From assembly GCA_028710685.1 (NCBI GenBank), contig JAQTTQ010000002.1:1-33415 (forward strand): a stretch of DNA of 33,415 nucleotides, given 5' to 3'. Shown here piece after piece: positions 18,925 through 28,781 of this stretch (the stretch's first letter is position 1; each line of letters starts with the position of its first letter). The translations under genes were made by a program, and so were the position numbers. The notes beneath the pieces are model-generated. The model saw only the letters and a program-made list of their open reading frames with translations, searched no databases and was not told the DNA's origin. This stretch comes from Candidatus Omnitrophota bacterium (GTDB taxonomy: Bacteria > Omnitrophota > Gorgyraeia > Gygaellales > Profunditerraquicolaceae).

Positions 18925-19533
18925 ATGGATATAAGAAATCAGACTTTGGTCCCTATGGTTATTGAACAGACCGCAAGGGGATATGAAAGGGCTTACGATA
19001 TATATTCCCGTCTTTTAAAAGACCGCATTGTTTTTGTTGGTACTCCTATTGATGATTACGTGGCAAACCTAATTATCGCCCAGATTCTTTTTTTACAGAT
19101 GGAGGATTTCAGCAAAGATATCAATGTTTATATTAATTCTCCGGGCGGTTCTGTTACCGCAGGTTTGGCTATATACGATACAATGCAGTTTGTGAAATGT
19201 GATATAGCTACTTATTGCCTGGGCCAGGCCTCCAGCATGGGTGCGCTATTGTTGTGCGCCGGCACCAAGGGTAAGCGCCAGTCTCTGCCTAACTCAAGGG
19301 TAATGATCCATCAGCCTTGGGGAGGGGTTCAGGGCCAAGCCGAGGATATTTCGCGCCATGCTAAAGAAATCTTAAATATGCGCGATAAGATTAACCAGAT
19401 ACTCTCTCAGCACACAGGACAGTCTTTGGAGAAAGTACAAAAAGATACCGATAGGGATTATTTTATGTCTGCCCAAGAAGCCAAGGAATACGGGTTGGTT
19501 GATGAAGTAATCATGCCGGGTAAGAAAAAATAA
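18925..19533 (+). CDS. clpP: ATP-dependent Clp protease proteolytic subunit
   Basis: [65 protein letters not shown] (Ser), [10 protein letters not shown] (His). AAGGAGG RBS before ATG 18925; ORF track start is 18889. Confidence 0.97.
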   Translation: MDIRNQTLVPMVIEQTARGYERAYDIYSRLLKDRIVFVGTPIDDYVANLIIAQILFLQMEDFSKDINVYINSPGGSVTAGLAIYDTMQFVKCDIATYCLGQASSMGALLLCAGTKGKRQSLPNSRVMIHQPWGGVQGQAEDISRHAKEILNMRDKINQILSQHTGQSLEKVQKDTDRDYFMSAQEAKEYGLVDEVIMPGKKK

Positions 19534-19572
19534 TATTTCTTAATAAATATATTTTAGAGAAAGGAAAACGCG

Positions 19573-20712
19573 ATGAGAAAGAACTATCTTTTGACACCGG
19601 GGCCTACACCTCTTCCTCCCCAAATTTCGGAGGCAATGAGCAGGCCTATTATTCATCACCGTACCCCGCAGTTTCAGGCAATATTAAAAGAGGCCACCGA
19701 AGGCCTGAGGTATGTATACCAAACCAAAAATGACGTTTTTATTTTAGCTTCTTCCGGAACAGGGGCAATGGAGGCTGCGGTGGTTAATCTCTTATCTTGC
19801 GGTGATACTGCCTTGGTTATACAGGGAGGTAAATTCGGAGAGAGATGGACGGAGATCTGCAAGGCATACGGGATAAATACTGAAGTTATCGACGTAAAGT
19901 GGGGTAGGGCAGTAAATCCTTTGGATATCCAGGAGAAGGTTAAGAATAATCCTGCGATTAAAGTAGTCTTCACTACGCTTTGCGAAACATCCACCGGTGT
20001 CGTTAATGATATCGCTGCGATAGGCAGGATTGTTAAAGATACAAATGCGCTCCTGGTAGTAGATGCCATAAGCGGCTTAGGGGCTATTGATTTGAAGACC
20101 GATGACTGGTTTTGCGATATCGTAGTATCCGGTTCCCAAAAAGGCTTAATGTTGCCTCCGGGTTTGGGTTTTATTTCAGTAAGCCCTAAGGCCTTTAAGC
20201 TCATCGAATCTTCCAAGGGATCCAGGTATTATTTGGATTTGAAGAAGGCTAAAAAGGCTTTAGATAAGACGGATACCCCGTTTACTCCGGCAATTACCCT
20301 TATTATTGCTTTAAATGAGGCGCTTAAGATGATGAAAGAAGATGGCCTGGAAAATATTTTTGCCAGGCATAAAAAGATGGCAGATGCGGTTAGAAGCGCA
20401 GTTTTAGCCCTGGGGCTTAAATTATTCGCTCCCGAGGCAGGCTCGGATGTGGTGACTGCGGTTTGCCTGCCCGAAGGGCTTGACGGAGAGAAATTAGTTA
20501 AAACCATGCGCGATACTTACGGTGTTACTATTGCCGGGGGCCAGGACTCCCTTAAGGGGAAGGTTTGCAGGATTGCGCATATGGGTTTTATCGAGGAGTT
20601 CGATATTATTACCGGTATATCTTGTTTAGAAAAAGTATTAACCCAGATGGGTTATAAATTTACCCTGGGAACGGGGATAAGGGCTGCAGAAGAGACTTTC
20701 TTAAAAAAATAA
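19573..20712 (+). CDS. Class-V aminotransferase (alanine-glyoxylate/serine-pyruvate type; possible phosphoserine aminotransferase)
   Basis: LLTPGPTPLPPQISEAMSRPIIHHRTPQF, SSGTGAMEAAVVNLL, VVDAISGLGAIDLKTDDW, SGSQKGLMLPPGLGF (PLP Lys). Confidence 0.92.
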   Translation: MRKNYLLTPGPTPLPPQISEAMSRPIIHHRTPQFQAILKEATEGLRYVYQTKNDVFILASSGTGAMEAAVVNLLSCGDTALVIQGGKFGERWTEICKAYGINTEVIDVKWGRAVNPLDIQEKVKNNPAIKVVFTTLCETSTGVVNDIAAIGRIVKDTNALLVVDAISGLGAIDLKTDDWFCDIVVSGSQKGLMLPPGLGFISVSPKAFKLIESSKGSRYYLDLKKAKKALDKTDTPFTPAITLIIALNEALKMMKEDGLENIFARHKKMADAVRSAVLALGLKLFAPEAGSDVVTAVCLPEGLDGEKLVKTMRDTYGVTIAGGQDSLKGKVCRIAHMGFIEEFDIITGISCLEKVLTQMGYKFTLGTGIRAAEETFLKK

Positions 20713-20726
20713 CAGGAGGGTTTTAG

Positions 20727-22313
20727 ATGTTTAAGATCTTGGTTAGCGACGCGCTTTCCGACGAAGGCCTAAAAATATTGAAAGAGGTTAAGGATTTTGA
20801 GGTTGATGTGAAGACAGGCCTTCCTCCGGAAGAACTAAAAAGCATTATAAAGGATTATGACGCGCTTTTGGTTAGAAGCGCTACAAAGGTAAATAAGGAT
20901 ATTATCAATGCTGCCTCCAGGCTTAAGGTTATAGGCCGCGCAGGCGTAGGCCTTGATAATGTTGATCTTGATGCCGCTACCTCCAAGGGGATAATCGTGA
21001 TGAATACTCCGGGAGGGAATACTATATCTACCGCAGAACACGCAGTGAGTATGATTCTTTCTCTTTCCAGGAGTATCCCGCAGGCAAACGCATCCACTAA
21101 GAAAGGGGAGTGGAAACGTTCTAAGTTTATGGGGGTTGAGCTTTATGCTAAGGCTTTAGGGATAATCGGCTTTGGCAGGATAGGTAAGGAAGTGGCAAAG
21201 CGCGCCCTTTCTTTCGGCATGCGGGTATTAGCCTATGACCCATTTTTATCTAAGAATGTAGCGGAATCTTTGGGGGTTGAGGTGGTAGAGCTTAAGGAAT
21301 TGTTCCGGCAGTCCGATTATATTACGGTGCATACCCCAATGACCGAGGAGACCAATCATTTGATTTCAAGCGAAGAATTCGCTTTAATGAAAAGGGGGGT
21401 GCGTATTATTAACTGCGCAAGGGGGGGTATTATTGATGAAAAGGCCTTAGCTGTTGCTGTTAGGGAAGGTAAAGTTGCCGGCGCAGCTTTAGATGTATTC
21501 GAGAAAGAACCTATTCCCCCCGACCATGAGCTCTTGAAGTTCGACAATGTTATAGTGACCCCGCATCTGGGCGCCTCAACAGAAGAGGCTCAGGTAAATG
21601 TAGCTATAGAGGTAGCCGAGATTGTGCGCGATGCCCTCTTGGGGAAAGGGATCCGTAATGCCGCAAATTATCCCTGCTTGGAAGCTGAGGTTTGCAAGAA
21701 ATTAGATCCCTATATTAATTTAACCGAGAAGCTAGGCGCATTTGCAGGGCAATTGGTAGAGGGAGGATTTAAGGAGCTTGATATAAGTTATAGCGGAGAG
21801 ATTGCTGCCTATGATTTAAGCCCTTTGACCATGTCTTTGTGCAAGGGGTTGCTTTCTCCTATATTAAAAGAAAATGTAAATTTCATTAATGCCGTATCTT
21901 TAGCCAAGGATAGGGGGATTAAAATCAAGGAGGCCAAGACTTCTAAAGAGGATGAGTTTGTCAACCTTATACAGCTTGAGATCAAGACTGATAAGCAGAC
22001 CAGGGTTGTATCGGGTACTTTATCCGGCAATAAGCAGCCTAGGATTGTTAAGATCGATGAATATTACATTGAGCTTGCCCCATCGCGGGAGATGATCTAT
22101 ATCGAGAATCTGGATAAACGCGGGCTGATCGGAAACTTAGGTACATTTTTGGCTCAAGAAGGGATAAATATTGCCGCTATGACTATCGGGCGTGATAAGC
22201 CAGGCGGTAAGGCAATCAGCGTATGGAATGTGGATAGCTCGGTTTCGGCGGAGTTAACCCAGAAGATAAAGAAACTTGAGAATATACTGACCGCTAAGGG
22301 TATCAAGATATAA
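20727..22313 (+). CDS. serA: D-3-phosphoglycerate dehydrogenase with C-terminal ACT domain
   Basis: VGRAGVGLDNVDLDAATSKGI-type core, LGIIGFGRIGKEVAKRALSFGM, INCARGGIIDEKAL, VTPHLGASTEEAQ, C-terminal ACT-like DKRGLIGNLGTFLAQEGINIAAM. Confidence 0.97.
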   Translation: MFKILVSDALSDEGLKILKEVKDFEVDVKTGLPPEELKSIIKDYDALLVRSATKVNKDIINAASRLKVIGRAGVGLDNVDLDAATSKGIIVMNTPGGNTISTAEHAVSMILSLSRSIPQANASTKKGEWKRSKFMGVELYAKALGIIGFGRIGKEVAKRALSFGMRVLAYDPFLSKNVAESLGVEVVELKELFRQSDYITVHTPMTEETNHLISSEEFALMKRGVRIINCARGGIIDEKALAVAVREGKVAGAALDVFEKEPIPPDHELLKFDNVIVTPHLGASTEEAQVNVAIEVAEIVRDALLGKGIRNAANYPCLEAEVCKKLDPYINLTEKLGAFAGQLVEGGFKELDISYSGEIAAYDLSPLTMSLCKGLLSPILKENVNFINAVSLAKDRGIKIKEAKTSKEDEFVNLIQLEIKTDKQTRVVSGTLSGNKQPRIVKIDEYYIELAPSREMIYIENLDKRGLIGNLGTFLAQEGINIAAMTIGRDKPGGKAISVWNVDSSVSAELTQKIKKLENILTAKGIKI

Positions 22314-22324
22314 AGATAGAGGAT

Positions 22325-24058
22325 ATGGAGAAAAATATATTAAGGTTATTTCTGGCTGCAATTTTTATGTTTTTAATCTGTGGGGCTGCTTTTGCTCAAG
22401 AGATTACCTTGCTTTATACCGGGCAAACCCACGCCATGCTTTATCCCTGTGATTGCCCGGTTGAGGCTGACGGCGGCGTAGCTAGGAGAGCGTCCTTAAT
22501 TAAGCAGTTAAGAAAAGGCAATCCTAACATACTGCTTCTGGACTCCGGTAATTATTTCGGGGGCGGGTTATTGGACCAGGCTACACAAAATACCCAGTTA
22601 GATATGCAAAGGACCGTTATAAACCTGCGCGCGATGGAGTTAATGCAGTATGATGCGTTAAATCTTAGCGATGATGAATTTAATTTCGGGGAGAGGTTCC
22701 TTGAGGAGAGCGCGGCTAAGTTTAAGTTGAATTTTATATCTTCAAACATTCAGTCCGAAAGAACAGCCTATTATATAATTAAGGAGATAGCAGGGGTAAA
22801 GCTGGGTATAGTTGGCTTGGCTAATAATAAGGTTAAGGGTAAGTTGGTTGCCTTAAAGATTTTAGAGCCCCTTGCGGCCTTAGAAGACTCGGTGGCAAAA
22901 CTTAAGGAGAGAGGCGCAGATATTGTTATACTCTTAAGTAATGTAGGGCTGGAGGAATGCCAAAGGTTAGTTAAGGAGGTTCCCGGCATAGATTTGGTTT
23001 TAGAGGGAGGGGGATCTTTTGAAAAGGAGATTACTTATAAGAAAGGCGAGACGATATTCTTAAGGCCCGCATGGCAGGCCCGCAAGCTCGGTAAGGCGGT
23101 ATTAAAGATTAAGAATAAAAGAATAGTTGATTCAAAAATAGAAGAGATCAGGGTTTCCGATAAAATAACCGATGACCCGCAAGTGCTTTCAATATTGCCG
23201 CGCTGTTTTTCTGATAATAACTGTAAGCAGGATGGCCTTGTCGGTTCCTGCCTGGATGCGGGAGAGGGTAATTCCCGATGCCTTTTTAGCGAGGCAGTTA
23301 AGGTAAAATTAACAGTGGTCACTGCTAAGGATTGCGCTGCCTGCAATACTGAGGCTGCGGTTAATTCGCTAAAACAGAAATTGCCGGGTTTGGAAGTAGC
23401 AAGCCTTTATTACCCGCAAAAAGAGGCGATAGGTTTAATTGAAAAGTTGGGCTTATCAGGGCTTCCGGCCTACATCTTAGATGCGGGTATAGAGAAAACG
23501 CAGGTTTTTGATAATTTAAAGGGCAATCTTGAGAAAACGGGCGATTCCTATATTTTGAAACCCGAGGTTGCAGGGGTTGCCTACCTTTTAGACAGGGAAG
23601 CGATTAAGGGCAGGTTAGACGTATTTATAAGTTTATATAATAAAGATGCTTTTGAGATCTTAGAGTTAGTGCGTGATTTTAACCCTAAGATACATTTTCT
23701 TGCCCTTGCCTTAGAAGATGGGTTTGATGCCCCTCAGGGAAGGATGGAGGTTGAAGAAGGGCTGCGTGGCGTATGCCTGAATGAATATTATCCCGAGTTT
23801 TTCTTTGATTATATATCCTGTAGGGCGAAAAACATTAATAGTTCATGGTGGGAGGATTGCGCAAAGGGTTTCGATACCGAGAAGATTAGGGAATGCGCCA
23901 GGGGCCCTCAAGGGGTCTCTTTGTTAAAGGAGAATATCCAGCTAAACCGGGAGCTAAAGATTATGTTTGGGCCCGTATACCTGTTGGATAACAGGGAGAT
24001 TTTTGGGTCTAAGGGTGTTCCTAAGAAAGAAGATTTCAAAAAAATAATAAAGAGGTGA
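22325..24058 (+). CDS. Exported UshA/5'-nucleotidase-like domain fused to Trx-like domains
   Basis: Signal peptide; LLYTGQTHAMLYPCDCPVEADGGVARRASLIKQLR...ILLLDSGNYF; DCAACN thioredoxin-like motif; C-terminal Trx/DsbA-like segment GVCLNEYYPEFFFDYISCRAKNINSSWWEDCAKGFD. Confidence 0.75.
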   Translation: MEKNILRLFLAAIFMFLICGAAFAQEITLLYTGQTHAMLYPCDCPVEADGGVARRASLIKQLRKGNPNILLLDSGNYFGGGLLDQATQNTQLDMQRTVINLRAMELMQYDALNLSDDEFNFGERFLEESAAKFKLNFISSNIQSERTAYYIIKEIAGVKLGIVGLANNKVKGKLVALKILEPLAALEDSVAKLKERGADIVILLSNVGLEECQRLVKEVPGIDLVLEGGGSFEKEITYKKGETIFLRPAWQARKLGKAVLKIKNKRIVDSKIEEIRVSDKITDDPQVLSILPRCFSDNNCKQDGLVGSCLDAGEGNSRCLFSEAVKVKLTVVTAKDCAACNTEAAVNSLKQKLPGLEVASLYYPQKEAIGLIEKLGLSGLPAYILDAGIEKTQVFDNLKGNLEKTGDSYILKPEVAGVAYLLDREAIKGRLDVFISLYNKDAFEILELVRDFNPKIHFLALALEDGFDAPQGRMEVEEGLRGVCLNEYYPEFFFDYISCRAKNINSSWWEDCAKGFDTEKIRECARGPQGVSLLKENIQLNRELKIMFGPVYLLDNREIFGSKGVPKKEDFKKIIKR

Positions 24059-24061
24059 GAG

Positions 24062-25300
24062 ATGAATAAAAAGCCAAAGATATCGTTAATTGATGTAACT
24101 AACCGAGACGGGGTGCAGACTTCGCGGATATGCCTCTCCAAATTGCAGAAGACCATGCTTAACCTTTACCTCGATGAAATGGGGATATTCCAGTCGGAGT
24201 TTGGTTTTCCGTTGACGCGGCATGAAACTAATTATCTTAATGCAAATTTAGAATTAGTTAAAAAAGGTGCCCTGGCTACGACCAGATTGGGCGGGTGGTT
24301 AAGGGCGACCAGCGATGATGTTAGAAAGGCCTTTAAATTGATCCCTAACTTAAAACATATTAATTTATCGATATCTACTTCAGACCAGATGATCGTAAAT
24401 AAGTTTAAGGGTAAGCTGGATCACGCTTCAGTAATAAAGGAGATGTCGGAGGCGGTCCATGAGGCGCATAGCCTGGGAGCGGATTCAATAGGGGTTAATG
24501 CCGAGGATGCCTCGCGTACAAAAATTGATTATCTGATTGAGTTTGCCCAAAACGCAAAGAAGGCCGGGGCAGAAAGGATCCGTTATTGCGATACATTGGG
24601 TTACGACACCCCCTTTAGTATATACGAAAGGATAAAGATTCTGGCTGAATCAGTGCAGATTCCCATAGAAATACACTGCCATAATGATTTGGGCCTGGTG
24701 GTGGCTAATTCTATTGCCGGTGCCCGCGCAGCTAATGACGCCGGGGTAGATACCTATATTAATACTTGCGTAAACGGTATGGGGGAGCGCGCGGGGAATG
24801 CGGACTTAGTTTCGGTTATACTGGCGATAAAGTACGGCAGCGGGATGGGGGGATATGTTCTTGATGAAAAGATTGATTTAAAGAAATCTTGGAAGGTCTG
24901 TAAGTATGCCTCTTATGCTTTCGGAGTGCCCATACCGATAAACCAGCCGGGGATTGGGGCTAATGCCTTTGCGCATGAGTCAGGCATTCATGCCGACGGC
25001 GCCTTAAAGGACAGGCGTAATTATGAACTTTATGACTTTGAGGAGCTTGGCAGAGGGGAACCGGAGATAATTGAGACCGGGCGTAAGATTACCGCCGGTG
25101 AATATTCGGGAATCAAGGGCTTCAGGAATGTTTACGAGAAGATAGAGGTTGCTTTTGCTAGCGATGCCGAGGCTACCGAAGTGCTGGAGTTAGTCAGGTA
25201 TGCCAATGTGCATAACCAGAAGCCTTTGGTTGATGACGAGCTTAAATTCATCGCAAAATATCCCGATATCGCACGCAAGATATTTACCATGGCGCCCTAA
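24062..25300 (+). CDS. Homocitrate synthase/isopropylmalate synthase-family (DRE-TIM) enzyme
   Basis: ISLIDVTNRDGVQTSRICLSK, RYCDTLGYDTPFSIYERI, IEIHCHNDLGLVVANSIAGARAANDAGVDTYINTCVNGMGERAGNADL, NAFAHESGIHADG. Confidence 0.85.
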   Translation: MNKKPKISLIDVTNRDGVQTSRICLSKLQKTMLNLYLDEMGIFQSEFGFPLTRHETNYLNANLELVKKGALATTRLGGWLRATSDDVRKAFKLIPNLKHINLSISTSDQMIVNKFKGKLDHASVIKEMSEAVHEAHSLGADSIGVNAEDASRTKIDYLIEFAQNAKKAGAERIRYCDTLGYDTPFSIYERIKILAESVQIPIEIHCHNDLGLVVANSIAGARAANDAGVDTYINTCVNGMGERAGNADLVSVILAIKYGSGMGGYVLDEKIDLKKSWKVCKYASYAFGVPIPINQPGIGANAFAHESGIHADGALKDRRNYELYDFEELGRGEPEIIETGRKITAGEYSGIKGFRNVYEKIEVAFASDAEATEVLELVRYANVHNQKPLVDDELKFIAKYPDIARKIFTMAP

Positions 25301-25352
25301 ATTTATAAACAAGGCAGTATAAAGGTACAAACAAAAGGAAAAGGTAAAATAA

Positions 25353-26648
<1,296 letters not shown>

Positions 26649-26679
26649 TAATTTTCAAAAGAAGAAGGAGGGGTATAAT

Positions 26680-27306
26680 ATGAAAAATTTATTTAAAGGT
26701 TTATTGGTGTTTGTGCTGAGTTTTGCTTTAGCCGGGTGTACTTTTATTATTCAGAAGGGCAGAAGATCCGATGCCTTAAAAATCGAAGAACTTTCTAACC
26801 AATTAGATGAGCTAGCGCAGGCTAAGCGGCTTTTGGAGGAGAGATTAGGCAAGGAGATATCCGATAAGCAGATTAAGCTGCAGATGATGGAAAAGGGGCT
26901 GGTTATTACGGTAGTAGGGGATCTTTTATTTGATTCGGGAAAGGCCCAAATAAGGCAAGAGGCGTATCCTTTACTGGATAAGGTTTCTAGGATATTAAAA
27001 GATAATATGGGTGGTTTTAACATAGGCATAGAAGGATATACGGACAATGTTGCGATAAAACATTCCAGCTGGAAGTCGAACTGGGAATTATCCACTGCCC
27101 GTTCTTTAAGCGTTTTGCATTTCTTAGTTAATGAGAAAGGTATTTCTCCGGAACGCCTCTCAGCGATTGGTTTTGGTGAATACCGACCGGTTGCCACTAA
27201 TGATACAAGAGAGGGTAGAAAGTTAAACCGCCGGGTTGAGATTGTTATACAGCCAAAGGTCTCTAAGGTTAAGGATGGCGGAAGCTTAGGGGAAAACCTA
27301 AAATAA
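26680..27306 (+). CDS. OmpA/MotB-domain lipoprotein
   Basis: Lipobox LAGC; coiled coil; GIEGYTDNVAIKHSSWKSNWELSTARSLSVLHFLVNEKGISPERLSAIGFGEYRPVATNDTREGRKLNRRVEI. RBS GAAGGAGGGG. Confidence 0.92.
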   Translation: MKNLFKGLLVFVLSFALAGCTFIIQKGRRSDALKIEELSNQLDELAQAKRLLEERLGKEISDKQIKLQMMEKGLVITVVGDLLFDSGKAQIRQEAYPLLDKVSRILKDNMGGFNIGIEGYTDNVAIKHSSWKSNWELSTARSLSVLHFLVNEKGISPERLSAIGFGEYRPVATNDTREGRKLNRRVEIVIQPKVSKVKDGGSLGENLK

Positions 27307-27321
27307 GGCAAGGCCGGTTTA

Positions 27322-27705
27322 ATGGAATTTTTGTTTAAGAATAGACCAGTATTAATTTTATCGGTTTTGTGCGTACTGCTCTTTCTCCTTAATATAGGCT
27401 CTTGTCTAAATTCATACAGCAAGACATCCGCTTATAGAAAAGAGATGGCGCAGAGATTTGATGTCGAAGAGAAGATAGTCAAACTTTCTCAGGAGAAGGC
27501 CTTACTTACGGAGAAGTTGAAGGCGCAGGAAAAAGAGTCTCAAGAGGATAAGGCTGCCTTAGAGGCAACTAAAAAGTCCTTGCTTCAGGAACAGCTCGTT
27601 GGCCAGACTATCAAGGATGACCTGCAGAAATTAACTAAGATTAATGAAGCGCTGGAATTGAAATTAAAGGAATCTTTAAAAACCGTGAAAAAGGCTAAAA
27701 AATGA
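27322..27705 (+). CDS. Small membrane-anchored coiled-coil protein
   Basis: N-terminal TM helix (VLILSVLCVLLFLLNIG) followed by charged heptad-like coiled coil; short gap after the OmpA-like gene. Confidence 0.7.
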   Translation: MEFLFKNRPVLILSVLCVLLFLLNIGSCLNSYSKTSAYRKEMAQRFDVEEKIVKLSQEKALLTEKLKAQEKESQEDKAALEATKKSLLQEQLVGQTIKDDLQKLTKINEALELKLKESLKTVKKAKK

Positions 27706-27721
27706 TATAGGGGGGGCGATA

Positions 27722-27748
27722 AAAGAACAGTACTTTTCAAGGTTCTTT
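27722..27748 (+). promoter_or_regulatory. Leader hairpin upstream of terminator-like hairpin
   Basis: AAAGAAC (27722-27728) pairs with GTTCTTT (27742-27748). Confidence 0.4.
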
Positions 27749-27773
27749 AAAGGGGATGGATTTCCCCTTTTTT
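27749..27773 (+). terminator. Intrinsic-terminator-like hairpin (possible attenuator)
   Basis: AAAGGGGA-TGGATT-TCCCCTTT followed by TTT; 8-bp stem, 6-nt loop. Confidence 0.6.
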
Positions 27774-27797
27774 ATTGTCAAGAAAGCGGAGGGGGAT

Positions 27798-28781
27798 ATG
27801 GCTAAAATAGCGCGGGTTAAACCAAAAGCAAATTCTAAAATAAAATTAAAAAAGTCAAAACCTAAGCTAAGGGCGGTTAGCAGGCTTAAGAAGGCAAGGC
27901 CTGCCAAAGTTACCCCTGTGCCTAAAGAAAAAAAGGATGATTTAAGCAAGCAGGAAGTAGCTATAGGCGCGGTAAAGTTTTCACATGCCAAGTCTATGCT
28001 TATGCAGGATTCTTTTCAACAGGAGCTACCTTCTAGGTATGGCAGGGATACGATGGTTTTAGCCGTAAGGGATCCCTGGTGGCTATATACTTATTGGGAG
28101 GTTAAAGATACTACTTGGAATAAATTTAAGGCAGAGCTTAGGGAAGAATTTAACAAGGCTAAGAGGGTATTGCGCGTTTATGATGTCAGTAATATCGCCT
28201 TTAACGGATTTAACGCAAATAAATTTTTTGACCTAGAGGTGCGCGAAGATGCCTTAAGTTGGTATATAGATATTGCAGTCCCGGGAAGGTCCTGGTGCGT
28301 AGATTTCGGGCTTTTATTGCCGGGGGGAAGGTTTATTACCATATTACGTTCTAATATTGTGGAGACGCCTCTTGACGGCCCTTCCTGGATTACTGATGAA
28401 GAATGGATGATACCGGATGAGATGTTTATGCGCCTCTATGGTATGGGGTTTGGTTTGGGTAAGACTTCTCCCGCGGGAGGGGTTTGGCGTAAGGGCGCTG
28501 TAAGTTCTCCCGGCATTGCTTCAATGGCAAGCCCAGTAAGAAAGCAGCCTTTAAGAAACTTCTGGCTTGAAGTTAATTGCGAGTTAATTGTTTATGGGGC
28601 GACTGAGCCTGATGCAAAAGTAACTGTTCAGGATAAGCCCATATCTTTACGGCGCGATGGTACATTCACCCTGCGTTTTGCCCTGCCTGATGGAACTCAG
28701 GTTATTCCGGTTAAGGCTGTCTCCAAAGACGGTATAGATAAGAGAAAGATTACCCCGATAGTGAGGAGGGAGACTAAATAA
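27798..28781 (+). CDS. DUF4912-domain protein with Lys-rich N-terminal tail
   Basis: Core RYGRDTMVLAVRDPWWLYTYWEVKD...RVLRVYDVSNI...WYIDIAVPGRSWCVDFGLLLPGGRFITILRSNIVETP. ATG 27798 has GGAGG RBS; ORF-track start 27756 lies inside the hairpin. Confidence 0.85.
   Translation: MAKIARVKPKANSKIKLKKSKPKLRAVSRLKKARPAKVTPVPKEKKDDLSKQEVAIGAVKFSHAKSMLMQDSFQQELPSRYGRDTMVLAVRDPWWLYTYWEVKDTTWNKFKAELREEFNKAKRVLRVYDVSNIAFNGFNANKFFDLEVREDALSWYIDIAVPGRSWCVDFGLLLPGGRFITILRSNIVETPLDGPSWITDEEWMIPDEMFMRLYGMGFGLGKTSPAGGVWRKGAVSSPGIASMASPVRKQPLRNFWLEVNCELIVYGATEPDAKVTVQDKPISLRRDGTFTLRFALPDGTQVIPVKAVSKDGIDKRKITPIVRRETK

Noticed and set aside
19674-20216. 180-aa minus-strand ORF
   Set aside because: Fully antisense to the aminotransferase gene with no recognisable domain.
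26751-27422. 223-aa minus-strand ORF
   Set aside because: Lies antisense to the well-supported OmpA-like gene and the start of the coiled-coil gene; Ser/Leu/Pro-rich translation typical of antisense shadow ORFs, no recognisable family.
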